Positions 9,406 to 18,581 of a stretch of DNA of 37,609 nucleotides are shown here, piece by piece. The notes beneath the pieces are model-generated. The model saw only the letters and a list, made by a program, of their open reading frames with translations. It searched no databases and was not told the DNA's origin. The stretch's first letter is position 1; each line of letters opens with the position of its first letter. The stretch is from contig NZ_AKKE01000063.1 of assembly GCF_000281975.1 (NCBI RefSeq), positions 1 through 37,609 on the forward strand, written 5' to 3'. Made by a program: the position numbers and the translations under genes. The stretch comes from Novosphingobium sp. AP12. GTDB lineage: Bacteria; Pseudomonadota; Alphaproteobacteria; Sphingomonadales; Sphingomonadaceae.

Positions 9406-10344
9406 CTAGTAACCGGCCGAAAGGTCGACCTTATGCGCCAGTTCCTCGCCGCGCAGATATCGCCCGAGATTATCGAGGAACCGCGCCGATCCGCGCGCAA
9501 ACAGCGCGTCCTGCGCACGGCCCGACAGGTGCATCGAGATATGCACGTTGTTGCGCGACCACAGCGGATGGTCGGCGGGCAGCGGCTCGGGCGTGGTGAC
9601 GTCGAGGAAGGCGCCGCCAAGGCGCCCCGAATCGATCGCCGCCAGCAGCGCCTCCTGGTCGATCACGGTCCCCCGCGCGAAGTTAAGCAGTGCCGCGCCC
9701 GGCTTCATGGCCGCGAACTCGGCCGCGCCGAACATGCCGGTGGTCTGGGGCGTGGACGGCACAATGAGGATCACCCAGTCGAACCGGCCGAGCGCGGCCT
9801 GCCATTCACCGTCGCCCAAGTCTCCGGGGCCGGGAGTGCGCCGCGCGGCCGTGACCTTCGCGCCCAGCACGCGCAGGATCTCGGCTATCCGCGATCCGAT
9901 CTCGCCCGCGCCGATCACCAGCACTTCGGCGCCAAGCAGTTCACGCTTGCCCGGAGGCTGGGCGAGCCATTCGTGCCGGTCCTGCGCGCGCACCACCTCG
10001 CGCCAGCCCTTCGCCATCGTCAGCATGCCCATGACGGCGTACTCGGAGACGGTCTGCGCATGGATGCCCGCCCCGTTGGTGAGCGTGACCCCGCGCTTAC
10101 GGAACACATCGAGTGGTAGCCAGTCCACGCCGGAGGACATGGCGTTGTACCACTTGAGGCCGGTCATCGACGCGATCGCCTCGCCCGCCGTGGCCGGGGC
10201 GATCGTATCGAGCCAGGCGATCTCGGCACGCGGGGCCAGTTCCATGAGTTCGTCGGTGGTCTCGAACCAGAGCGCCTCGACGCCCTCCGGCAACTTGCCT
10301 TCGAGCGTGGGGCGCATGACGGCATTGAGGACGGCGACGGTCAT
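9406..10344 (-). CDS. D-2-hydroxyacid dehydrogenase, NAD(P)-dependent
   Basis: A 312-residue member of the D-isomer-specific 2-hydroxyacid dehydrogenase family, which interconverts 2-oxoacids and D-2-hydroxyacids. The Rossmann motif VIGAGEIGSRIAE (Gly145-x-Gly147-x2-Gly150) binds the cofactor. The catalytic residues are in place: Arg224 in NFARGTVID, Glu253 in TTPEPLP and His272 in ISMHLSG. An Arg-Arg pair after the second strand (TAARRTP) may favour NADPH. The substrate is unknown; the neighbouring ketoacid-handling ThDP enzyme is suggestive only. The gene is divergent from the exported protein gene at 10405, with 60 bases between starts. Confidence 0.88.
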   Translation of the reverse strand: MTVAVLNAVMRPTLEGKLPEGVEALWFETTDELMELAPRAEIAWLDTIAPATAGEAIASMTGLKWYNAMSSGVDWLPLDVFRKRGVTLTNGAGIHAQTVSEYAVMGMLTMAKGWREVVRAQDRHEWLAQPPGKRELLGAEVLVIGAGEIGSRIAEILRVLGAKVTAARRTPGPGDLGDGEWQAALGRFDWVILIVPSTPQTTGMFGAAEFAAMKPGAALLNFARGTVIDQEALLAAIDSGRLGGAFLDVTTPEPLPADHPLWSRNNVHISMHLSGRAQDALFARGSARFLDNLGRYLRGEELAHKVDLSAGY

Positions 10345-10404
10345 TGACGGGCTCCGAAATTACGCAACAACTGCAAGCGGGCAGGTTTGGCAGGGAGGGA
10401 AATG

Positions 10405-11124
10405 ATGACAAGAGTTGGATTCGCATCGGCCGTTGCCGTTTTGGGCATGTTGTCGGCGGCACCCGAAGCGCTGGCGCAGGACGAGGGGCTCGGCGAGGTC
10501 ATCGTCACCGCCATGCGGCGCGAAGCTGAGGACTATTCCGCCGAGATGCCCGCCGTAGGGCTACGCCGCAAGGCCGACTTCGCGGTGGTCGGCGTCAGCA
10601 TCGCCGGAGACACCCGAGACCAGGCGCAGCGCCAGTCCGAGATATACGACATGATCCGCGCCGCCATCGCCGCCGCCCCGCGAGCCGGCGTGCAACTCGC
10701 CTACGGGGAGCGCACGTTGCAGGCTCTGACGCTCGCCAACTACCGCGAACTGTCGCTGCACGGCGACGGCCGGCCCGACAGCCAGCGCACCAGCTTCCTC
10801 GTCAAGGTCCCCCTGAGCGGGGCGATGGACGCGCAGGCGGCGCAAAGCTCGATCACAGCGTTTGTGAAGTCGGTGAAACCGGTGGGCCGCGCCCTGATGA
10901 CCGAAACGGAAGACCTCACGCTCTCGGTCGTTGCGCCGGACCAGTATCGCGGCGCCGTCGCCGATGCCATCGCCGCTGACGCGCGGGCCATGGCAGCAAG
11001 GGTCGGACCCGACTATGGCGTCGAGATCGAGGGCCTCAGCCGCCCTGTCGAATGGGCGCGCGCCGGGTTGTCGGACGTGCTGCTCTACATGCCGTACAAG
11101 CTGGTGGTCGTACCCCGGCGCTGA
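10405..11124 (+). CDS. exported SIMPL-like protein with TonB-box-like N-terminus
   Basis: A 239-residue exported protein. Residues 1-24 (MTRVGFASAV...PEALA) form a signal peptide with a likely cut after ALA. The mature protein starts QDEGLGEVIVTAMRREAED, in which EVIVTAMRR resembles the TonB box of sphingomonad and caulobacterial outer-membrane receptors. There is no beta-barrel: the protein is far too short. The rest alternates strands and helices (ADFAVVGVSIAGDTRDQAQR; RTSFLVKVPL; LLYMPYKLVVVPRR), which reminds me of the SIMPL/DUF541 fold, but similarity is weak. I choose the second ATG (10405), six bases after GGAGGG; the ATG at 10402 is also possible. Function unknown. Confidence 0.75.
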   Translation: MTRVGFASAVAVLGMLSAAPEALAQDEGLGEVIVTAMRREAEDYSAEMPAVGLRRKADFAVVGVSIAGDTRDQAQRQSEIYDMIRAAIAAAPRAGVQLAYGERTLQALTLANYRELSLHGDGRPDSQRTSFLVKVPLSGAMDAQAAQSSITAFVKSVKPVGRALMTETEDLTLSVVAPDQYRGAVADAIAADARAMAARVGPDYGVEIEGLSRPVEWARAGLSDVLLYMPYKLVVVPRR

Positions 11125-11276
11125 GCATCACGCCGCCTCGGATCGACGCGACCATTAGGTGCGGTGCGCTGCCGTCCGGCAACGACTTCGGAGTGACCTC
11201 ACGACCATCGCCGCCCCCGCAAAGGCAGGGGTTTCGATTCTTCGCGCGATCAAAAGGACAAGCCGGCTCCCCGGTT

Positions 11277-12728
11277 TCAGCCCAGCTTCCATTCCCAACC
11301 GAGCGGATCACCGTCCATTACCTCGACGCCCTTGGCTGCAAGCTCGTCGCGTAGGGCGTCGGACGTCGCGAAATCCTTGTCGGCGCGGGCCTGCTTGCGG
11401 CGGGCGAGCACCTCCTCGATCTCCAACTCGGTGATCGTAGCCGCCTTCGGCGCGAGGCGCAGGTCGGCCCGCGATGTGCCGAACAGATCGAGCCCCAGGA
11501 CCGCGTCCATTGCCTCGACCACCGCGCGCTTGACGCCGGGATCGAACTTCTTGGCGGCCAGAACGTCCTCCAGCGCGGTCAGCGCGATGGCCGTGTTCAA
11601 GTCATCGCCAATCGCCTTCTCGAAAGTTTCGAGCATCGGCGCGAGCTTGGGATGGGCCGTCGCGGCGGGCTCCGCCTCGGCGAGCCGTTCCGCCACGATG
11701 ATCATCCGCTTGAGGCGCACGAGCGCGGCCGCGAGCCCCTCCCAGCTGAATTCCAGCTCGCTGCGGTAATGAGCCTGAAGGCACATCATCCGGTAGCCGA
11801 GGGGGTGGTACCCCTTGTCGATCAGCAGTTGCAGGCGCAGGAATTCGCCCGACGACTTGCTCATCTTGCCTGAGCGCTCGACCAGAAAATTGTTATGCAT
11901 CCAAAGCTTGGCGCCCGAATTTGAAGGCGTGTCGAGGCCATTGGTGCAGCAGAATGCCTGGTTCTGGGCAATCTCGTTGGGGTGATGGATCTCGCGGTGG
12001 TCGATGCCGCCGGTATGGATGTCGAACGGGAAGCCGAGCAGGTCTCCGCTCATCACCGAGCATTCCAGGTGCCAGCCGGGAGCACCGGGACCCCAGGGCG
12101 AGTCCCACTCCATCTGCCGCTTCTCCCCCGCAGGCGTCTTGCGCCAGATGGCGAAGTCGGCGTGGTTGCGCTTGCCCTCGACGGCCTCGATGCGCCCTTC
12201 TCCTTCGTCGGTAACGGCGCGTGCGAGGCGGCCGTAGTCCGAGACAGTGGAAACGTCGAAATAAAGCCCGCTTTCCAATTCATAGCAGTGGGTTGGCGCG
12301 ATCTTCTCGGCAAATTCTATCATCTGCGGAACGTAGTCGGTGGCGATGGACCACTTTGCCGGCTGGCGGATGTTGAGCGCCGCGATATCGGCCCAGTAAG
12401 CTTGCGTGTAGTGCGCGGCAATGTCCCAGATCGACTGGGCCTGGGCCCGCGCCATCTTCTCCATCTTGTCCTCGCCGGCATCGGCGTCGTCGGTCAGGTG
12501 GCCGACGTCGGTGATGTTGATGACGTGGGTGAGCCTGTAGCCCTTGTGGCTCAGCGCCCGCCCCAATACGTCGGCGAAGACGTAGGCGCGCATGTTGCCG
12601 ATGTGGGGGTAGTTGTAGACCGTCGGCCCGCAGGTATAGACGCGCGCCTCGCCGGGATGGACGGGCTCGAACGGCTCGAGCTGGCGGGTCAGGCTGTTGA
12701 ACAGCGTGAGGTTGGGTGCGTCGGTCAT
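11277..12728 (-). CDS. cysS: cysteine--tRNA ligase
   Basis: A 483-residue class I aminoacyl-tRNA synthetase that charges tRNA-Cys. The HIGH motif appears as PHIGN (42-45) right after the zinc-ligand cysteine in YTCGPTVYNY (Cys33). Further zinc ligands lie in HLECSVM (Cys223) and GGIDHREIHHPNE. The KMSKS loop is intact at 288-292. The C-terminal anticodon-binding helices end with LARRKQARADKDFATSDALR, a standard CysRS signature. Length is normal. It lies 49 bases after cobT on the same strand and may share its transcript. Confidence 0.97.
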   Translation of the reverse strand: MTDAPNLTLFNSLTRQLEPFEPVHPGEARVYTCGPTVYNYPHIGNMRAYVFADVLGRALSHKGYRLTHVINITDVGHLTDDADAGEDKMEKMARAQAQSIWDIAAHYTQAYWADIAALNIRQPAKWSIATDYVPQMIEFAEKIAPTHCYELESGLYFDVSTVSDYGRLARAVTDEGEGRIEAVEGKRNHADFAIWRKTPAGEKRQMEWDSPWGPGAPGWHLECSVMSGDLLGFPFDIHTGGIDHREIHHPNEIAQNQAFCCTNGLDTPSNSGAKLWMHNNFLVERSGKMSKSSGEFLRLQLLIDKGYHPLGYRMMCLQAHYRSELEFSWEGLAAALVRLKRMIIVAERLAEAEPAATAHPKLAPMLETFEKAIGDDLNTAIALTALEDVLAAKKFDPGVKRAVVEAMDAVLGLDLFGTSRADLRLAPKAATITELEIEEVLARRKQARADKDFATSDALRDELAAKGVEVMDGDPLGWEWKLG

Positions 12729-12777
12729 AGGCTTTGGCGCATAAGCGGCGGGCGGGCGCAGTCAAGCCACGCCGCCC

Positions 12778-14592
12778 TCACTCCTCCTCGAACAGCCCCG
12801 CCAACTGCTCGATCATCGTGCCGCCGAGCTGTTCGGCGTCCATGATCGTGACCGCGCGGCGGTAGTAGCGGGTGACGTCGTGGCCGATGCCGATGGCGAC
12901 GAGCTGGACCGGGGACTTGGTCTCGATCCACTCGATCACGCGGCGCAGGTGGGCCTCGAGGTAGCCGGCGGAGTTCACCGAGAGGGTCGAATCGTCCACC
13001 GGCGCGCCGTCGGAGATCACCATCAAGATCCGGCGGTCCTCCTGCCGTGCGAGCATGCGGCTGTGCGCCCAGAGCAGCGCCTCGCCGTCGATGTTCTCCT
13101 TCAGAAGGCCCTCGCGCATCATCAGGCCGAGGTTCTTCTTGGCCCGGCGCCAGGGCTCGTCGGCCTTCTTGTAGATGATGTGGCGCAGGTCGTTGAGGCG
13201 GCCGGGGTGCTGCGGCTTGCCGTTTGCCAGCCATGCCTCGCGGCTCTGGCCGCCCTTCCAGGCGCGAGTGGTGAAGCCGAGAATCTCGACCTTCACCCCG
13301 CAGCGTTCGAGCGTGCGGGCGAGCACGTCCGCACTGATCGCCGCGATCGAGATCGGGCGGCCGCGCATCGAGCCCGAATTGTCGAGCAACAGCGTGACGA
13401 TCGTGTCCTTGAACTCGACCTCGCGTTCGATCTTGTAGGACAGTGACTGGCCGGGCGAGACCACCACGCGCGCCAGCCGGGCGGCGTCGAGCAGCCCCTC
13501 TTCCTGGTCGAAGTCCCACGAGCGGTTCTGCTGCGCCATCAGGCGGCGCTGGAGGCGGTTGGCGAGGCGGGTCACGACGCCCTGCAGGCCCTTCAGCTGC
13601 GCGTCGAGATAGGCCCGCAGGCGGGTAAGCTCCTCTTCGTCGCACAGTTCGCTGGCGACCACGACTTCGTCGAACGCCTCGGTGAAGACCTTGTAGTCGA
13701 AACTTTCGGGAATGTCGGTCCAAGGGCGGTTCGGGCGTACGGGGAGCATACCCTCGTCGCCTTCCTGGCCTTCCTCGCCCTCGTCCATGTCGTCGGAAGT
13801 CTCGCCTTCCGACTCGCTGTCGCCCTCGTCGTCGCCCTGCGAGGGCTCGGCGGCCATCTCGGCGGGGTTCTGGTCCTGGCCCTGCTCGCCGCCTTCCTCT
13901 TCCTCCTCGGTCTCCTCGTCGCCGTCCATGTCGTCGGCGTCGTTGGGTTCCTGCGGCATTTCCTCGGCGCGGGTCAGTTCGAGGTGCTGGAGCATGTCGA
14001 GCGAGAGCGCCTGGAACGCCTTCTGGTCCTCCAGCGAGCTGGCGAGCGCGTCGAAGTCCTTGCCTGCCTTCTGCTCGATCCACTTGCGCACGAGATCGAC
14101 ACCCGGCGCGGCGATGTCCGGGATCGGCTGGCCAGTCAGCCGCTCACGCAGCAGCAGCGCGAGCGCGGCGGGCACCGGCACGGCGTCGGGTGTATCGGCG
14201 CGGGAAATGGGGTCCGACGCGATGCGCGCCATGAGCGCGGCGTCGAGGTTCTCAGCCATGCCCGGATAGGCGTTGGCGCCCAGCGCCTCGTAGCGCACCG
14301 CCTCGACCGCGTCGTAGGCGGCGCGCGCCGAGGGCTCGGACGGGGCGCTGCGCATGTGCAGCTTGTCGTTGTGGTGGCGCAGCTTGAGCGCGAAGCTGTC
14401 GGCGTAGCCGCGCGCCTGCATGGCGGCGGCGCGGGGCAGGCTGCGGCCGGGCATCGGCACGCGGAAGGTGCCACCGGTCGAACTGGGCGCGTCGGCGGTC
14501 CAGTTGACCTCGATCTCCTTTTCCTGCGCGATGGCGCGCGAGGCGCCGGCGAGGACGGACTTGAAGCGGTCTGCGGGAGATTCGTCGGACAT
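12778..14592 (-). CDS. cobT: cobaltochelatase subunit CobT
   Basis: A 604-residue subunit of the aerobic cobaltochelatase, which with the AAA+ subunit CobS and the large subunit CobN inserts cobalt into hydrogenobyrinate a,c-diamide. The N-terminal helical part (1-205) is followed by a strongly acidic Asp/Glu-rich linker (about 208-281) and a C-terminal von Willebrand A-like domain. The MIDAS motif DNSGSMRG is at 404-411. [15 protein letters not shown] and LMVISDGAP are further CobT blocks. No cobN, cobS or other corrin gene is in the window. Some CobT/CobS pairs occur in organisms without the full pathway. Confidence 0.93.
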   Translation of the reverse strand: MSDESPADRFKSVLAGASRAIAQEKEIEVNWTADAPSSTGGTFRVPMPGRSLPRAAAMQARGYADSFALKLRHHNDKLHMRSAPSEPSARAAYDAVEAVRYEALGANAYPGMAENLDAALMARIASDPISRADTPDAVPVPAALALLLRERLTGQPIPDIAAPGVDLVRKWIEQKAGKDFDALASSLEDQKAFQALSLDMLQHLELTRAEEMPQEPNDADDMDGDEETEEEEEGGEQGQDQNPAEMAAEPSQGDDEGDSESEGETSDDMDEGEEGQEGDEGMLPVRPNRPWTDIPESFDYKVFTEAFDEVVVASELCDEEELTRLRAYLDAQLKGLQGVVTRLANRLQRRLMAQQNRSWDFDQEEGLLDAARLARVVVSPGQSLSYKIEREVEFKDTIVTLLLDNSGSMRGRPISIAAISADVLARTLERCGVKVEILGFTTRAWKGGQSREAWLANGKPQHPGRLNDLRHIIYKKADEPWRRAKKNLGLMMREGLLKENIDGEALLWAHSRMLARQEDRRILMVISDGAPVDDSTLSVNSAGYLEAHLRRVIEWIETKSPVQLVAIGIGHDVTRYYRRAVTIMDAEQLGGTMIEQLAGLFEEE

Positions 14593-14674
14593 GGAACCCG
14601 CCTAGCGCATCGGCGGGGCGGGCTCAAATGGGCGATGCGATAGGAGGGCCGCAATCATCTGCTGGACGCCCCGC

Positions 14675-14765
14675 CGTCACCCCGGCGCAGGCCGGGGCCC
14701 AGTTCGACAAACAACGTCGCTTCGCGGCATTTTTCTGCTGGGCCCCGGCCCGCGCCGGGGTGACG
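14675..14765. repeat. REP-like inverted repeat between fsa and cobT
   Basis: A 28-base arm at 14675-14702 (CGTCACCCCGGCGCAGGCCG... ending GGGGCCCAG) is repeated in inverse orientation at 14738-14765 with a single mismatch, around a 35-base loop. The sequence resembles the CCGTCACCCCGGCGCAGGCCG repeats scattered through many sphingomonad and rhizobial genomes. It lies upstream of cobT and downstream of the transaldolase gene, both on the other strand. It may help end or stabilise transcripts. Confidence 0.75.
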
Positions 14766-14791
14766 GTTATCTGCGATCCGAGGCTAACGCC

Positions 14792-15442
14792 TCAGATCGA
14801 CTGGCCGGTCTTCGCCCAGTCGGCCATGAAGCCTTCGATGCCCTTGTCGGTGAGGATGTGCTTGAACAGGCCCTTGATGACGGCCGGCGGCGCGGTCATC
14901 ACGTCGGCACCGATCTTGGCGCACTGCAGGACGTGGACGCCGTGGCGGATCGAGGCGGCAAGGATCTGCGTCTCGTAGGCGTAGTTGTCGTAGATCAGGC
15001 GGATGTCGCTGATCAGGTCGATGCCATCGAAGCCGTTGTCGTCGTGGCGGCCGATGAAGGGCGAGACGAAAGTCGCGCCGGCCTTGGCGGCGAGCAGCGC
15101 CTGGTTGGCCGAGAAGCACAGCGTCACGTTGACCATGGTGCCGTCGGCGGTGAGCTTCTTGCAGGTCTTGAGACCGTCGATGGTCAGCGGAACCTTGATG
15201 CAGACGTTGTCGGCGATCTTGCGCAGGATTTCCGCCTCGCGCATCATGCCGGCATGATCGAGCGCGACGACTTCGGCGCTGACCGGACCATCGACAAGAC
15301 CGCAGATTTCGGCCGTGACTTCACGGAAGTCGCGGCCGGACTTGGCGATGATCGAGGGGTTGGTTGTCACGCCGTCGAGCAGGCCGGTATCGGCGAGCTC
15401 CTTGATGTCGGCGATGTCTGCGGTGTCGACGAAGAACTTCAT
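14792..15442 (-). CDS. fsa: transaldolase of the fructose-6-phosphate aldolase type
   Basis: A 216-residue class I aldolase of the small transaldolase group (TalC/FSA/MipB). The Schiff-base lysine lies in NVCIKVPLT (Lys83). [22 protein letters not shown] and [20 protein letters not shown] are subfamily signatures, and [11 protein letters not shown] carries phosphate-site residues. Small members act either as transaldolases in the pentose phosphate pathway or as fructose-6-phosphate aldolases, and sequence alone does not decide. It stands alone on the minus strand between the REP-like repeat and the DUF4197 gene. No other pentose phosphate gene is near. Confidence 0.92.
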   Translation of the reverse strand: MKFFVDTADIADIKELADTGLLDGVTTNPSIIAKSGRDFREVTAEICGLVDGPVSAEVVALDHAGMMREAEILRKIADNVCIKVPLTIDGLKTCKKLTADGTMVNVTLCFSANQALLAAKAGATFVSPFIGRHDDNGFDGIDLISDIRLIYDNYAYETQILAASIRHGVHVLQCAKIGADVMTAPPAVIKGLFKHILTDKGIEGFMADWAKTGQSI

Positions 15443-15639
15443 GGCGCTGTAATCCTGCAGGGCCGGGCATGCCGGCGATTCTGGCCGCCCCTATAGGGAA
15501 TGCCTGCCTGCGCGGCTAGCGGGGGATGTTCCCCGCCTTCCCCGCGCAGGTGGGCAGCGCCCGCCGAGCCGCGCCGGCTGTCGTCGAGGCATGGCCTCGA
15601 GGGTGTCGAGCGGTCGCCGATCAAGCAGGGGACCGACGG

Positions 15640-16362
15640 TTATTTGGGCAGCTTGAGCGCGGCGATCAGCACCGGGTCGTTCGTCGTTTCGGGATTTTGG
15701 CGGATTTCGCCTTCCTGCGCGCCGATCTCGTACCAGATGGCATTGTCCGCCTCGAGCGCCAGCGCGTGAGCGGCGTCGTTGACGTTCACTCCGGTGAGCG
15801 CCGAGATCGCCTGGTTGACGAGCGGATCGTCGGTCGCCTCCATCACCCGGGCCAGCTCGGGGATCATCACGTTGACGAGAGAGGGGCCCATCGACTGGCG
15901 CAGGAAACTCGTTGCGGCAGTGTTGCCGCCCCGCAGGAGTGCCAGAGCGTCGGTGACGGTCAGCCCGCGCACCGCGTCATAGACAAGCGGCGCGGCGACG
16001 CGCGCGCCGTCCTCGGCGATCACGTTAAGTTCGTGCTGCAGCTTGTCGCGGAACAGCGGGGACTTCAGGACCTTGGCCACCCTCGTGCCCGGCTTGCCGA
16101 ACAGCACGGGCAGATCGATGCGCGCGACGGTGCTGTCCCAGAACCCGTCGGGCTGCGTCAGCCGCGCGAAGGCGCGCTGGCTGGAGACCATCAACAGCCG
16201 CTCGATCAGGTCGGTGGGGGTGGGCTTGCCGAGAGTGCTGCCGATCGTCGTGCAGCCCGGAAGCGCCAGCAACACTCCTGTCGCGAAAATTCCGGCGAGT
16301 ACTGTGCGCCGCTCAAAACCGCCTTCAAATGCCTCATTCACGCCCGATCCCCAACTCCGCAT
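15640..16362 (-). CDS. DUF4197 lipoprotein
   Basis: A 240-residue exported lipoprotein of the DUF4197 family, function unknown. Basic residues ERR precede a hydrophobic segment (TVLAGIFATGVLLALPGC) that ends in a lipobox LPGC, so the mature protein should be lipid-anchored in the envelope. The rest is helical, with conserved-looking stretches such as FRDKLQHELNVIAEDGARVA and ALTGVNVNDAAHAL. I choose ATG 16362 because AAGGAG lies six bases upstream. A GTG at 16377 would include that ribosome-binding site in the coding region. It is divergent from priA, with 48 bases between the starts. Confidence 0.88.
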   Translation of the reverse strand: MRSWGSGVNEAFEGGFERRTVLAGIFATGVLLALPGCTTIGSTLGKPTPTDLIERLLMVSSQRAFARLTQPDGFWDSTVARIDLPVLFGKPGTRVAKVLKSPLFRDKLQHELNVIAEDGARVAAPLVYDAVRGLTVTDALALLRGGNTAATSFLRQSMGPSLVNVMIPELARVMEATDDPLVNQAISALTGVNVNDAAHALALEADNAIWYEIGAQEGEIRQNPETTNDPVLIAALKLPK

Positions 16363-16410
16363 CGTCAACTCCTTCACGAGCCATTCCGCCAGTGCCTATA
16401 TGGGCACCAG

Positions 16411-18576
16411 ATGAAACGTGTCCGACTCCTCGTCTTCAACGCCGCTCTCGGCGTCCTCGACTATCGCGTACCGGAGGGGATGACGATCGAATTCGGATCG
16501 ATCGTCGTCGCGCCGCTCGGCCCGCGCCAGGTGCTCGGCATCGTCTGGGAGACTGAACGCCTGGGCGGGCAGGAAGTGCCTGATTCGAAACTGCGACCTT
16601 TGCTCGACGTCATGCCCGCTCCCCCCATTCCGGAGCGGTTGCGCCGTCTGATCGAGTGGACGGCGGAATACTACTGCGCTTCGCTGTCCTCCGCGGCGCG
16701 CATGGCGCTCGGCAGCATGGCGGCACTGCGCGGCGGCGGCACTACCACCGAATACCGGTTGACCGGCGCCGAACCCGCCCGCCTCACCCCTCAGCGCGCC
16801 GCCGCGCTCGACGCCCTGCAGCACGAGCAGGCCTCGATCCGCGAACTGGCCGAACTCGCCAGCGTTTCGGAAGGCGTGCTGCGCGGCATGGTCGGCGCCG
16901 GGCTGCTGGAGCCGGTGACGGTGGACCTCGACCGCCCCTACCCCCCTGCCCGTCCCGATTTCGCCGCGCCGGATCTCAGCGGCGACCAAAGCGCCGCCGC
17001 CGACATCTTCGTGGGCGCGGTCCGGGATGAGAAGTTCGCGCCTTTCCTGCTCGACGGCGTCACCGGCTCGGGCAAGACGGAGGTCTACTTCGAAGCCGTG
17101 GCCGAGGCGTTGAGTCGGGGCCGCCAGGTGCTCGTCCTGCTGCCCGAGATCGCGCTGACGGAAAACTTCCTGCGCCGCTTCGAGCACCGCTTCGGCGTGG
17201 CGCCGATCCTGTGGCACTCCTCATTGAAGTCGAGCGAGCGGCGGCGGGCGTGGCGCGCGATCGTGCAAGGTACGGCCCAGGTCATCGTAGGTGCGCGCTC
17301 GGCGCTGTTCCTGCCCTATGCGAATCTGGGACTGATCGTGGTCGACGAAGCCCACGAAATCTCGTTCAAGCAGGACGACGGGGTGCGCTACAACGCCCGC
17401 GACGTGGCGGTGATGCGCGCCAAGTTCGAGGGGATTCCAGTGGTTCTGGCCAGCGCTACGCCCGCGCTCGAATCGATGCAGCTTGCCGAGGCCGGGGTCT
17501 ATCGCAAGATCGACCTCCCCAGCCGCTTCGGCGGCGCGACGCTGCCGGATATCCAGATACTCGACTTGCGCAAGGAAGTGCCCGAACGCGGTCGCTGGCT
17601 GGCGCCTCGGCTGGTGGAGGCGATGAAAGAGCGGCTGGCGAAGGGCGAACAGTCTCTGCTATTTCTCAACCGCCGCGGCTACGCGCCGCTGACGCTGTGT
17701 CGCCACTGCGGCTTCCGATTCCAGTGCCCCAACTGCACCGCCTGGCTGGTCGAGCACCGCTTCTCCAAGCGCCTCGCCTGCCATCACTGCGGCCACGAGG
17801 TCCCGGTTCCCGAGGCGTGCCCCGAATGCGGCACGGGCGACTGCCTCGTCGCCTGCGGCCCCGGCGTGGAGCGCATCGCCGACGAAGTGGCGGAAATCCT
17901 GCCCGAAGCGCGCACCGCGCTCGTCACGTCGGACACGATGAACAGCCCCGAGGCGATCGGAGAGTTCGTCGCCATGGCGGAGGGCCGGGCGATCGACGTC
18001 ATCATCGGCACGCAGCTCGTCACCAAGGGCTACCACTTCCCAGAGCTGACGCTGGTGGGCGTGGTGGACGCCGACCTTGGCCTCGAAGGGGGGGACCTGC
18101 GCGCGGCGGAGCGGACCTACCAGCAGGTCGCGCAGGTGGCCGGGCGCGCCGGGCGCGGCGAAAAGCCGGGCGTGGTCCTGATCCAGACCCGCCACCCCGA
18201 AGCCTCGGTGATCGAGGCTCTGGCGAACGGCGACCGCGACGCCTTCTATGCCGCCGAAACCGAGGCCCGCCGCGATGCCGGAGCGCCCCCGTTCGGACGC
18301 TGGGCCGCGATCATCGTCAGTTCCGAGGATCAGTCCGAGGCTCTCGCTGCCGCCCGCGCCATCGGCGGCACCGCGCCGGACCTGCCCGACATGCTGGTGC
18401 TCGGCCCCGCCCCCGCGCCGCTCTCGCTGCTGCGGGGACGCTACCGGTTCCGCCTGCTGATCAATGCGCGGCGCTCGGCTGAACTGCAGAAGACGCTGCG
18501 CGAATGGCTCGAACCGCTCCAGTTCCCGCGCGGCGTGCGCGTGAACATCGACATCGATCCCTACTCTTTCGTGTAG
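16411..18576 (+). CDS. priA: primosomal protein N' (PriA replication restart helicase)
   Basis: A 721-residue superfamily 2 helicase that reloads the replisome at stalled forks. The N-terminal 3'-DNA-end binding domain occupies about 1-105. The helicase core has Walker A DGVTGSGKTEVYFE (GSGKT 219-223) and a DEAH box VDEAHEISFKQDD (312-315). The zinc-binding insertion follows with eight cysteines in CRHCGFRFQCPNC and CHHCGHEVPVPEACPEC. Motif VI region QVAQVAGRAGRG is intact. The open frame continues 295 codons further upstream, through the antisense of the DUF4197 gene; the family N-terminus matches only from ATG 16411 (MKRVRLLVFN). No good ribosome-binding site precedes it. Confidence 0.96.
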   Translation: MKRVRLLVFNAALGVLDYRVPEGMTIEFGSIVVAPLGPRQVLGIVWETERLGGQEVPDSKLRPLLDVMPAPPIPERLRRLIEWTAEYYCASLSSAARMALGSMAALRGGGTTTEYRLTGAEPARLTPQRAAALDALQHEQASIRELAELASVSEGVLRGMVGAGLLEPVTVDLDRPYPPARPDFAAPDLSGDQSAAADIFVGAVRDEKFAPFLLDGVTGSGKTEVYFEAVAEALSRGRQVLVLLPEIALTENFLRRFEHRFGVAPILWHSSLKSSERRRAWRAIVQGTAQVIVGARSALFLPYANLGLIVVDEAHEISFKQDDGVRYNARDVAVMRAKFEGIPVVLASATPALESMQLAEAGVYRKIDLPSRFGGATLPDIQILDLRKEVPERGRWLAPRLVEAMKERLAKGEQSLLFLNRRGYAPLTLCRHCGFRFQCPNCTAWLVEHRFSKRLACHHCGHEVPVPEACPECGTGDCLVACGPGVERIADEVAEILPEARTALVTSDTMNSPEAIGEFVAMAEGRAIDVIIGTQLVTKGYHFPELTLVGVVDADLGLEGGDLRAAERTYQQVAQVAGRAGRGEKPGVVLIQTRHPEASVIEALANGDRDAFYAAETEARRDAGAPPFGRWAAIIVSSEDQSEALAAARAIGGTAPDLPDMLVLGPAPAPLSLLRGRYRFRLLINARRSAELQKTLREWLEPLQFPRGVRVNIDIDPYSFV

Positions 18577-18581
18577 CTGGC

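Noticed and set aside
15526..16410. 295-codon N-terminal extension of priA
   Set aside because: PriA family similarity starts at ATG 16411, and the extension runs antisense through the DUF4197 gene, which has its own ribosome-binding site and lipobox.
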